Source: Eucalyptus grandis
Taxonomy: Eukaryota > Streptophyta > Magnoliopsida > Myrtales > Myrtaceae
Assembly (NCBI RefSeq): GCF_016545825.1
Contig: NC_052617.1
Location: 55,508,472-55,572,471, forward strand
Direction of reading: 5' to 3'
DNA length: 64,000 nucleotides
Under the pieces are notes generated by a model. The model ran no database searches, was not told where the DNA came from, and saw only the letters and a list, made by a program, of their open reading frames with translations. Shown in pieces: positions 10,801 through 20,983 of the stretch (position 1 is its first letter; every line of letters starts with the position of its first letter). The translations under genes were made by a program, and so were the position numbers.

Positions 10801-12280
10801 GGGGATAAGATAGTCAAGGTTTGACTCATTTCATGCAATAGTTTTATTTTATGATATAATTTTAAATGCATCAAAAAAAGTCACCTATCATGATAATTTT
10901 AATATACTAAAATGATAGTATTTAGAACTAATTCCATAATATGTCATTAAGAACTCATCATGCATATCATATAGTTGTATCATTATTGCGTGCCATTTAG
11001 TTATTTAATTAGTGCATATAAAATCGATCTCTGTCATATAGAATGATAGGGTTCGTTTCTTAAGACTTGCATGTTAATTAAATAAAAAATAAAAAAATTG
11101 TTAGTACAGATGGCGTGTTAGTTAGTCCTAGTCCATCTATAACCATGCATTTTGCTTGCATATTTTCTCTATCATAGTTTACAGAAAATTTGTGATGAGG
11201 GATAGCAAATTGCTTTGCTTGCTTAGCATATCCAAATTCTTTAAAAATTATCTTTAATCCAATTACTGATTATTGGGCATTACATTCCCTGCTTGTGTAC
11301 TCGTATAATCAATCCTTACATGTTAGTGGCATAGGGTAACAAATAGATGACAACCACATGCAAAACATTTTTAGAATAATGAATAATTAGTGTTTTTACC
11401 AATATCCTTTCCTCATTTAACCTTGAAAACTTTATATAATAAACGCAGCTTAATTCCACACAAATCATAAGGATGGCTCAAATTCTAACTTGAATTTTCA
11501 AACTTGCCCAATATAAAGCACTAAAATTTTATAGTCATCTCAAATTTGGTAAGCTATTAGCTCAAAAAATCATTTTGCCAGACCTTCCCACAGCTAGACC
11601 ACGAGGGTAAGACACTTAGCACAGACTTTCCCAAAATCTATTAAGTGCAACTTAGCACTCAATTCGACATATAATTAATCTTACCTTTTGGAGTTGACAT
11701 TGATCAATTATGTGTTAATTAGACAAAAGTAAAATGTAGGATTGCATTTTACTTTTGCAAACAAGAGATTTAATAGATTCAGAGACATGATTTTACTAAA
11801 TTAATTAACACTCTTTTGGTACCTTTAGAAACAAGGGGTTTAGAGGTAATGTCGAGTTGAGGGCCAATGGTCCTCAATCATCATAAGTCCTCTCAAATTC
11901 TTCTATCTCCCGAAATTTTTATTTTTTTCTGGAAATAAAGACTCGGGCAAGGTCCTTGGGCTTAGTCCAAATTTGGACCCAGCTTGGACCTCGCAGGTCC
12001 AGGTCACAGAAAACATGAAAGGCCTTGAAACGAAATGCGCGTATTTGCTCAAGTCCAATTCAAATTCCTCCAACCTATTCAAGCCCAAGCTCATTAAGCC
12101 TATTCAAGCCCAAAGCTTATTAAGCCTAATTAAATCCAAAACTTACTAATCTGACCATGAACTAAATAAGCCCAACTTAAACCCATTTGTCATTCTCTGT
12201 TATACCCCTTTAATTCTCCTTTATCATCTATGATGTTCTTCCTTTCGACTGAGTTAATCACACCTATTTTCTTTTATTGC

Positions 12281-12325
<45 letters not shown>

Positions 12326-12350
12326 CTTTTTTTTTTTTTACTTTTATTTT
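10801..12350. other. AT-rich intergenic DNA left of copia-2
   Basis: 10801-11280 is shared with 52745-53222 and, inverted, with 41920-42410. 11395-11640 is homologous to the tandem repeat at 41288-41790. 11640-12280 shows no gene. A minus-strand 63-codon ORF at 11903-12094 has no recognisable features. Confidence 0.55.
12281..12321. repeat. (AT)n microsatellite
   Basis: An almost pure AT/TA run directly followed by TCTCTC and a T tract, about 30 bp left of the copia-2 5' LTR. Confidence 0.9.
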
Positions 12351-12796
12351 TGATGGTTTTATGTGATGGGCCTAAGTTGGCCCGTCCGCCCATGTTGGGC
12401 CTAAAAGCCCGGCCCACAAGATTAGGGCCCATGGATGAAGGGATACGTTTATTTCTGTTGGAGGGACATATAAAAGAAGATAGAGAGAGGGAGGAACATA
12501 CCTTTTGGCATAACGTACGTTCCTCTCCCTCTCTCCCTCCAAAAGAAAAACAGTGCGCAAGAGGCGATGCCGTCTTCCCTTCAAGGCCAATTGACGTCAT
12601 CGGATCGAACATGATCGATTTCTCTTCCTCTTATCGGTGTCAGTGTTTAATCTGTGGCTAACAAGGTACGCTCGATTCCGTGGTGTGCTTTAGGATCGGT
12701 GATATATGTGAATTTCTCGGGCTCGTCTTCTGCATTCGTTTTAGGGGTTCGATTTAGTGTCAAATCCGGTTTTTTGGGAATCCGACAATCCCAACA
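12351..12796 (+). repeat. 5' LTR of copia-2
   Basis: A 446-bp LTR beginning TGATGGTTTT and ending CCCAACA, directly followed by the primer-binding site. It aligns with both copia-3 LTRs (54750-55171 and 61571-61992). It holds a TATA box (TATAAAA, 12469-12475) and a perfect TGACGTCA palindrome (12592-12599). Left-flank pentamer is ATTTT. No matching 3' LTR is present, so the target duplication cannot be tested. Confidence 0.85.
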
Positions 12797-12797
12797 T

Positions 12798-12809
12798 TGG
12801 TATCAGAGC
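12798..12809 (+). other. Primer-binding site of copia-2 (initiator tRNA-Met)
   Basis: TGGTATCAGAGC lies one base after the 5' LTR and is the standard complement of the 3' end of plant initiator tRNA-Met, used to prime minus-strand synthesis in many copia elements. Confidence 0.93.
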
Positions 12810-13612
12810 CTGAGTTCATGTTTTCCCGACCCCTTTCATGTTTATGACTATTTTTTGATTGATTTTTCGTGAAAATAATCGGCCGACATGGATCGGGGCG
12901 CAAAATCCCGACACCCGAGTACTGTTCATCCTTTTTTTTGAGTTTTCGTAAGTCAAAATCAATTTCTGATGGAATAGGGTGAAAGAGTTCATCGAGACAA
13001 GTCTGTCGATGGGTCGAACGCCGCCGGAGACGCCGGACGTGCCCACACGCCGGCCGGAAGCCGTTGCGCGTGGGTGCCACGCGCCTGAAGCGCTAGCTCG
13101 GCCAGCGAGTGCGCCACACACGCTGGTCGGCGAACCGGCACATGCGCGACGCCACCGGCCGACAAACCGGCGCGTGATGACATCGTCATGACGTCACCCA
13201 ACGATCGGTAACCGCTGGGATGACGTCATCGCCGGCGATCGGCCGGCGACCCAACCCAACCGGCGAACCGACCCGACCCAAGACGCGACCCAACCTGAGA
13301 TCCGACCGGTCGCTCGCGCATGCGAGGCACATGCCGGGTCGGTTCATCCGACCCGGCCCGACCGGTCCGACCGGTCTGACCCGCCGACCGTTGACCCGTT
13401 GACTGTTGACCACCGTTGACCGACGACCGTTGACTGTTGACCCAAAAAAAAAAGAAATTTGTTTCTTTTTCAATTATGTCTGTGTGGGTTATAGGTAATC
13501 CATTTTTTATTCTGCATTTGTTGTATGAATCATGTAAAATTATGTATTTTCCATTATGTTTATTATGGATTATAAGTGATCCATTTTTAGTTCTGCATTT
13601 GTTGCAGGAACT
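12810..13612 (+). promoter_or_regulatory. Copia-2 untranslated leader with W-box array and TGACGTCA pair
   Basis: About 800 bp between primer site and gag. 13010-13450 is very GC-rich, built of CCGACC/CGGTCGG-like units. Two perfect TGACGTCA palindromes (13189-13196 and 13221-13228) lie 24 bp apart in a near-inverted repeat. Six TTGAC[C/T] motifs then fall within 52 bp (13391-13442). TTGAC[C/T] is the WRKY W-box core and TGACGTCA the TGA/bZIP core. Binding and function are inferred. Long ORFs here (12979-13191, 13220-13402 and their complements) are composition effects. Confidence 0.7.
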
Positions 13613-16600
13613 ATGATGCGTTATGCACGGCTACCTGCATTCCCGAGTACGGACGAAGGAAGAGCAAGACTTAAAGGTTGATGACGAGTTAGCTGATTAT
13701 CGGTGGCATGACGGTGATTTAGTATCACACGTGGTCGGGTCAATCGGATGATACAGGAAATTATCTGGAATGGTTATCTTATGCCGGATTTTGAGAAGGT
13801 GCCGGCTTTGATGAACACTCTTCCACCTGAATGGCAAGCAGTGTTAGATCGCCTATGGGAGGTCAACGTGGTCTTGGGTTATAAGAGGCTAGTGGTAGCT
13901 TTTGTAAGAGAGTATTATAGGATTGAGTTAACCAAAACTTCAACTCTTAGATTGAGCGCCACATGGCACAGAGTCAATGCGCCTTGGAGGCGACATGAAA
14001 GCTCTCCAAAAGTTTTTTTTATGGTTGGCAAATGTGCTTTCAAATTTCTCAGATTTTTTGACTGATAGATTAGAAGGGACTTTCCCCATTTATTTCCTAG
14101 ATTAGTTTGAGATGTTTTGGGTGTAAATATATCTTTCTATGTTGATATTTTTTTTCCTCTGTATATATTGCTTAGTGTAATGAATAGTTGTATTATGTGA
14201 AAACATTATTATTCTATTGGATGTTAAATATTATTTGCTTTCTGTTATTATTGATTGATGTGGGTAGTTCATAGAAGTTTTTGTAACTTCATAGAATTTA
14301 TTTTGCATAAGACAATTATATTAATAATAACTTTAAGTTAGGATTTTTGGAGGATGATTGGAAACATAGTGACCTTTTGATTCTGAAACCTTACTTGAAA
14401 TTGTTCTTTGATATGACGGGTCTGTGCAAAGTGGATGCATGAATGATAGGCATTAATTATTCGTGCATATATGTATAATGTGTTCAGATCGATGGTTTCA
14501 GCAACTAAGAACGTAATTGCTTATATGAACGGCAACAATTGTGAAATATTGAATATGAAGATTCAATATATGCTGGAAAAGCAAGAAGCACTAGAAGCTC
14601 TTGACCATGTTATGAAAGATCTTGAGAATGTCGTGCGCCACCTTGAGCTAGTAGAGGACCGCATAATGGCATTTGAGCCGAAAATAGATATTTACAATGC
14701 AGGTTCTAGCTCATAAAGGGCTTTGAGCTCTAAGCGCAAGCGTATTGATTCGTTCAATATGTGGGAATGCAAAAGATTAAGTCCTTATTGCAAGAAATCA
14801 AGAGTTAACCAACACAAGAGAGGAAAACATTCTCAAGTGAAGAAAATGTCAAGGGTGAGGTGTTACAATTGTGACAAGAAAGGTCACTATGCTCGCAACT
14901 ATTGTGAGCCGAAAAAGGTAAACACCTCTTGTACATTTGAGAACTTTGCCTATGTGTGAAGTTCTGCATTATTGGCTGAATCCAATCCTTTGTGGACTGT
15001 AGATTCAAGAGCGACAGACCATGTAGCAAAGGATAGAGAATCCTTCGTGGAATTCCGACGAGTACCAATTGGAACTAAGTGGATCTATGTGGGATATAAC
15101 TCCAGAGATGAAGTTAAAGGGATTGGCACCTGCCAATTGAACATGCGTGGTGGACGCACCTTGTTCCTACATGATGTTCTATATGCTCCGAAGATTCGTC
15201 GAAATTTAGTGTATGTTTTGGTGTTGGTTAAGCTTGATTTTAATATGAACTTCCATAATAGAGGTGTAGATTTGTATTCAGATACAAACTACTATGCTTG
15301 TGGTTATTTTCTGGATGGTTTCATTGTATTAGATATTGACTATGTTAATGCAAATGTTTTTTATTCCCTTCTCACATCTCCTAATTTATTTGATAATGAT
15401 GTGAATGTGTGGCATGCTATACTTGGTCATATTGGCCAATAACGTATGAATAGACTGACCGAAGAGGGCTTGTAGGGCAACATTGAAAAAGTCAATTTGC
15501 CCAGATGTGAGCATTGCCTAGTAGGAAAAACGACAAGGAAACCATTTGGAAAAGGTAAAAGAGCTTAATTTCCTCTGCATTTAATCCATTCTGACGCCTG
15601 TGGTGCAATTAATGTGAGAGGAAGGCATGGGGCTGTTTATTTCATCACTTCTATAGATAATTATACTCGATTCGGATATGTCTATTTGATTTCTCATAAA
15701 TCTAAAGCATTAAGTTGTTTCAAAAGGTTTATGAACTTGGTAGAAAATCAATTAGACAATAAAATAAAAGCATTGAGATCCGATTGAGGTCGAGAATATT
15801 TATCTGATGAGTTCAGAAAATTATGTGATGAAAAAGGAATAGAAAGACAGTTGTATGTTCCATATACTCCTCAACAAAATGGTGTTGCGGAAAGAAGAAA
15901 CAGAACCCTACTGGAAATGGTTAGGTCCATGATGGCAAATGCTAACTTACCTATCACTTTTTGGAGTGATGCATTGTTAACTGCTGCCTATATACTTAAC
16001 CGAATGCCTTCCAAATCAGTTACTTCCACTCCATGAGTTATGGACAGGTAGAAAATCGGACTTAAGTTTTCCTAAGCCATGGGTCTGTGCTGCCTATACT
16101 CATGAGTCATCTCACAAGTTTGGGAAATTGGGTCCTAAAGTAAAGAGGAGTATTTTAATGAGATACTCCGAACACTCGAAAGGGTATGTGTTCATAGGTG
16201 AGCAGGAAAGTGGGAGTATAACTTAATTTGAATCACGGGATGTCACATTCTTAGAGGATGAATTTCCTAAGAAGGGCGAAATAGGGGAAGATTACCCTTG
16301 TTTGAAACCTTGGATCAAGATAATGATATTAGTGGAGTTCGTCCAAGTGGGAGTAATATGAGAAGTGATGAATTGAATTCAACTCATTCTCAATTGCAAC
16401 CACATGATGAGACAACGTTATCATTATCTAATCCTAGTGGGAGCATAATGGGGAATGATGTGCAAAGTGTACAATCTCCCATACGGCGAACAAGTCGCCA
16501 AAATATTCCCCGTCGACGTTTTGACATTGAAGGGGAAACTTTTATGATTGCTCCGCAAGATGAGGATGAGCCAAGAAATATTAATGAGGCTTTAAATTGC

Positions 16601-18107
16601 CCTAGTAAGGAAAAATGGATTCATGCAATGGAAGAGAAAATGGAGTCAATGAAGTCAAACTAAATTTAGAAACTGGTTAATCTTCCGAAAGGACGCAAAG
16701 CTATTGGGAAAGGCATAAGGCTCGATAGAAAGGCATAAGGCTCGCCTTGTGGCGAAGAGGTATAATCAATAGGAAGGAATTGATTATGAAGAAACATTTT
16801 CTCCTGTAGTGAGATTTACCTTGATTCGCATTATTCTGACAATAGTAGCTAGTATGGATTTTGAGTTACATCAAATGGATGTAAAGACTGCTTTCCTCAA
16901 TGGAGAATTAGAGGAAGAAATATATACGGAACAACCTGCTAGTTTCATTAAAGAAGGCCAAGAAGAAAATGTATGTCGACTTTTGAGGTCGATATATGGC
17001 CTTAAGCAATCGTCAAAGACAATGGTATATACGTTTTCATAATGCCATAATGGCATATGTTTTTACAATGATAGATGAGGATCATTGTGTATATATCAAA
17101 AGATCCAAGGATCAATTTGTGATCATATCATTATATGTTGATGATATACTAATTGCCAGAAGTTATATGGAGCTTGTTAATACTGTCAAGAGTTGGCTGT
17201 CTTCCAACTTTGAGATGAAGGATATGGGTGAGGCTGCATACATTCTTGGAGTTAAGATTTCAAGAGATCGTTCGAAGAGATCGTTATCTCTTTCGCAAGA
17301 AACATATATAAATAAGGTTCTTGAATGATTTCGTATGCAAGATTGTAAACCCATAGACACTCCTATTGCAAAAGGTGAAGGATTGAGCCATAAACTGTGT
17401 CCAAAGACTCCACAAGAGAAGGAACAAATGAAACATGTTCCTTATGCTAGTGCTGTTGGGAGCTTGATGTACGCTATGATGTGTACAAGACCTGACATAT
17501 GTTTTGCAATTGGAATGGTGAGTAGATACCAATCCAATCCAGGTCAAGCACGTTGGAAAGCCGTTAAATGAATACTAAGGTATCTAAAGGGGACTGCTGA
17601 TTATACGCTGAGTTATTAAGGAAAGGATCTGCGACTCTAAGGCTATTCTAATGCTGATTGGAGAGGAGATTTAGATGAAAGAAAATCTATCTTTAGATTT
17701 GTTTTCTTACTAAATAATGGCGACGTATGTTGGAGCAGTAAGAAACAAACGTGTATAGCCTTGTCCACGATGGAAGTTGAGTTCGTGACATTATCAGCAG
17801 TAGTATAAGAAAGTGTTTGGCTTAAGAGATTTTTGGATCATTTAGGTGTTATTGGAAGTGCTGCAGATTCATTGTTGGTTAACTGTGATAGTCAAGCAGT
17901 AAAAGCGTACACCAAAGATCCAAAATATCATGGCAAGACCAAACATATAGATATCAAGTATAACTTTGTCAAAGATATGATTGCACGAAAAGATGTGAAC
18001 TTACAGTACATATTATGCATAGAATGGTAGCAGATCCTATGACAAAGCCAATACCTAGAGATGTGTTTTGTGGCCATATGAAATCTTTAGGATTGCGTAG
18101 AGTCTGA
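13613..18107 (+). pseudogene. Copia-2 gag-pol polyprotein, broken
   Basis: Gag begins at MMRYARLP (13613) and shows the copia gag helix region (13748-14065), a coiled-coil stretch (14471-14716) and one CCHC knuckle (14862-14906) whose last Cys position reads Tyr. Protease follows with DSRA instead of DSGA (about 15001). The integrase zinc motif has HAILGH...CEHCLVGK, and the core has HSDACG, RSD and QQNGVAERRNR. RT has YVDD at 17134-17145, and RNase H ends MKSLGLRRV (stop 18105-18107). Stops or shifts occur at 13679, 14066, 14714, 14957, 15440, 15785, 16034, 16661, 17326, 17569 and others. Near 16710-16755 the RT start lost about 34 bp present in copia-3 and gained a tandem duplication of a GGCATAAGGCTCG-type unit. 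Not functional. Confidence 0.93.
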
Positions 18108-18945
18108 TGTACTGGATTGTAATTTCCCCGAAGTGTTCACATTTGATGAATTTGTGTTTTTCATCATTAATGCCTATGAATCTTTGTTTGATCTTTATGC
18201 ATCTTAATGCTCAATGCATTACTTTAAGTTGAGAAAGTATGTTGGACAGATATAAAATTAGCCCACTCACACGGGTAATCACCTCTATTTACTTGTGTGA
18301 TAAATAGAGATGAGACTGTTTTTAAGCTTATTATCTAGGTGATAATCGAGCTCAAGCTTAAAATACGTATGTCGCCTTAACTGAGTGTTAAGATGAGGAC
18401 ATAATACTTACTATGTCCGAAAGTAAAATAACCCACATATTTTACTTTATCTATCTATGATGCCAGATGTGAGTTCTGATGAATTTTGTGAATGAGTAGA
18501 TATGTGAACTCAAGTTAGACATTGGGTATGTTTGAACTATCATCTGTACGGTATTGAAGGTGTAGACATACGCTCCATGGGAAATGAGTTAATACTGTAA
18601 TACGTATTTCATACTACGTATGCATGAAACGACCAATAAGAGTGGCAAAAGTTTTGATCTCAACTTTTATGTCGTGTGAGACTCTTGAGGAAAAGAGTTC
18701 CTCAATTTTAGTGCTCTCATGACTTTTACTTATTCTCAAGATTTCTATTTAGTGTTTGCTATCTTAGGATGTTGCCAATGGTCATGAGTTAATTCGATCT
18801 AATGGGACATTTCTAGAAAAGCAAGCTTAACTGAAATTAAGAGTTTGAAGGGAAGGGAAAGATCGAATTTGGAGAATAACATTGTAGTTTTGTATTCACT
18901 GGTTAACCAATTATGACTGTCTTTGAGATAATCATAATTGTGAAT

Positions 18946-18984
<39 letters not shown>

Positions 18985-19092
18985 TTGTTTAAAAAGAGAT
19001 CAAGAGAAATATAAATGTGATCGATCGATCTAGGGTACTACATACTAAATCTACTCAGAGTGTGATGCCCATTATGAGCTGATGTATATTCC
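18108..19092 (+). repeat. Copia-2 3' untranslated region
   Basis: Nearly 1 kb downstream of RNase H, collinear with copia-3 60485-61452. No ORF is conserved. Contains an (AT)n run at about 18947-18981, also present in copia-3. Similarity to copia-3 stops at 19092; the last 118 bp before the 3' LTR and the LTR itself are missing. Confidence 0.8.
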
Positions 19093-19178
19093 TAACAGAT
19101 ATATGCTGGTCATAATGGGCATCACACTCAAGATGTATGTCCATCTGTTAGGAATATACAGCAGCTCATAATGGGCAT
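19058..19178. repeat. Nested inverted repeat at the broken end of copia-2
   Basis: A 20-bp arm at 19058-19077 recurs as an exact reverse complement at 19110-19129. A longer 36-bp arm (19065-19100) recurs inverted at 19143-19178 with one mismatch. Copia-3 has only a single forward copy of this motif at the same place, so the inverted copies arose when copia-2 lost its 3' end. Confidence 0.85.
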
Positions 19179-19199
19179 TCATTTCCTCTGATCACTAGA

Positions 19200-19325
19200 C
19201 CGAAGCAAGCTCTGATTTGATGGGAAAATCTTAAGCGTCAAAGAACTCATGAAGGAAAGCAGTGTCTTGAAACATTGGATAAAACGAAGGAGCTCAAGAG
19301 GAAGCATATCTCAGAAACGAAAAAT
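19200..19325 (+). pseudogene. Fragment of Ty3/gypsy gag relic (block B copy)
   Basis: About 125 bp matches 9380-9490 and 51365-51470 (from GCTCTGATTTG to AAGCATATCT). Only the end of the gag relic is kept between the copia-2 break and a foldback element. Confidence 0.65.
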
Positions 19326-20050
19326 TGTCCACAAAGTTCTAAATCTATTGTACGACAGCCTATTTAATCCTACATCTTTAACAACTTGCCGATTTAGTTT
19401 TAAACATTCCAATTGTGTCAATTTAATTCTAAACATTTTGATGATTTGTTAATTTAATTCTAAATATTTTGACGACTTGCTCATTTAGTCCTTCCGACCA
19501 ATTTTTGTTGAAAATCGCTAATGTGGATGTCGGATGACCACTGACCATCCTACATGGCGTGACTGATTATTGGCTTGTGGCTGATAATCGGCCATGGCTG
19601 AAACCGACCACAAGCGAGGGCTAGTGAGGGGGTGCCATGGCCCACGGTGGATCTAGAGAAGGCTCGCTTGTGGCTAGGAGAAGGCCACCCTCATCAGATT
19701 GGACAAGGGCTTGACCTTTGCCCAACCATAGGCCTAAGGGAAAGAAATAACAAAATGAAAGGTAAGAAAATGGAAATTTTTATTAAAAAATGCAAAAATT
19801 ATCCACGTCGGCGTCGGCCATGCCACCTAGTCATGCCATCTAGGATGTTCACCCATTGCCGAGTGTCCATGTCACCAGTTTATGGCAAAAAAATTTTGAA
19901 ATGACTAAATTAGCAAATTGTTAAAAAGTTTAGAGCTAAATTTGCAGGTTTAAATCAAAATTGGGAAGTTTTCAAAAATTCTAGGATTAAATTGATACAA
20001 TTAAAATGTTTAGACCAAAATTGGCTGTCGCACTACAGATTTAGGATTTT
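19322..20050. repeat. Foldback-like element, copy FB2 (both arms)
   Basis: The two ends are imperfect inverted repeats: the left arm AATTGTCCACAAAGTTC... and the complement of the right arm both run into CTAAATCT...CGACAGCC. Each arm has short subrepeats of the type TTTAATTCTAAACATTTTG. The centre (19560-19740) is GC-rich (GGCCATGG/GCGAGGG). It is directly followed by WAK B coding sequence. No transposase ORF is present, so it is non-autonomous. Confidence 0.7.
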
Positions 20051-20376
20051 TTAGATAATTATCCTTCCTAGAAACTCATCAATAAGATGCTTTCCATTTT
20101 TTTCTTTATTCATGTAAGGTATGGGAGAGTCGGTAGAGCCATCACAAACAACTCTAAATGAGGCATGATTGATGCAGCATTTGAGATCACTATCATTCAA
20201 TCCAAAAGGGGTACGGAATTTCAAGGTTTCCGAAACTTCAGGCATCCGAGCTTGTCCTTTGAATCATCAGCTTCTGCTATGTGATTGTGGTGTGGACCTA
20301 ATATGATGATCCCAAGCACCACAACTTTCAAAGAATGCTCATGGATGACCATGGCTCTTCCTTCAACTCTCTTCAT
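20051..20376 (-). pseudogene. WAK-like pseudogene B (N-terminal fragment)
   Basis: Starts with MKRVEGRAMVIHEHS at 20376 and continues with a hydrophobic signal peptide (LKVVVLGIIILGPHHNHIAEADD). It then resembles the start of the cysteine-rich wall-binding domain (KLGC, a PFG motif, CDGSTDSPIPYM). It matches WAK C 33200-33480 closely. The frame breaks at about 20230, and the rest of the gene (about 3 kb) is missing, cut off by FB2. Confidence 0.85.
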
Positions 20377-20983
20377 ATATTTTTGTTGTTTCGGCGAATT
20401 AATTTGATGGATTCGTCGGTATTTAAATAAAAGCAAGATAGGGCTTTCCATTTTCGCTATTTTGGGAGGAATTGTAGTTATTGCCTAAGTTCAAGTTGTG
20501 TAGTTAACATCAGGTGGTCATAGCCACTTGCATGAGACGATTCAACGACAATTCCTCGTGTGACTAAGTCTTGAGCAATGCAGTGTACGTCTCTCTACAA
20601 AAGTTCATAACATAAATCCGACATACTTTTCTGGATCTTTCTTTGCTACTCATTGAGAAGACAAGCTATACTACGAGCCGGAGACTGGGTAACTCTTGTC
20701 ACAAAATGAGTTGTTCTTACTTTTCAAATTATCCCCAAAAGATTAATCTAGGATTCTAGAGTCTGCGAGAAAATGTCTCCTACGTGGGAATAAGAAAACG
20801 TCGGTCTTCTCTTTCCCTATCGATTTTTGATACAATGTATATTGGGGATGTTGCTTTTGTGCATGGCAATTTTTTCTTTTGGAGCATTCGTATTAATGCA
20901 AAAACTAAAAGTTGACAGGGAAAGGACAAGAACATACGCTTTCCATGTTTGAGCATTTCCAAAACATAATATTGGACCGTAAT
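20377..20983 (-). promoter_or_regulatory. Promoter region of WAK B
   Basis: Homologous to the WAK C 5' flank (32750-33199). A TATA-like TATTTAAATA occurs on the minus strand at 20419-20428, about 45 bp before the start codon, equivalent to TATATA in C. The distal part is cut by the solo LTR. Confidence 0.6.

Noticed and set aside
12979..13473. Long ORFs on both strands of the copia-2 leader
   Set aside because: Built of CCGACC/TTGACC repeats; frames are not conserved in the copia-3 leader.
18241..18260. TGTTGGACAGATATA as the start of the copia-2 3' LTR
   Set aside because: The same sequence in copia-3 (60605) lies well inside the element; the true 3' LTR there starts at 61571 and matches the 5' LTR.
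12351..19092. Copia-2 and copia-3 as one event copied by the segmental duplication
   Set aside because: Copia-3 is flanked by WAK E and its own target duplication, while copia-2 has a different left flank, so they are separate insertions of one family.
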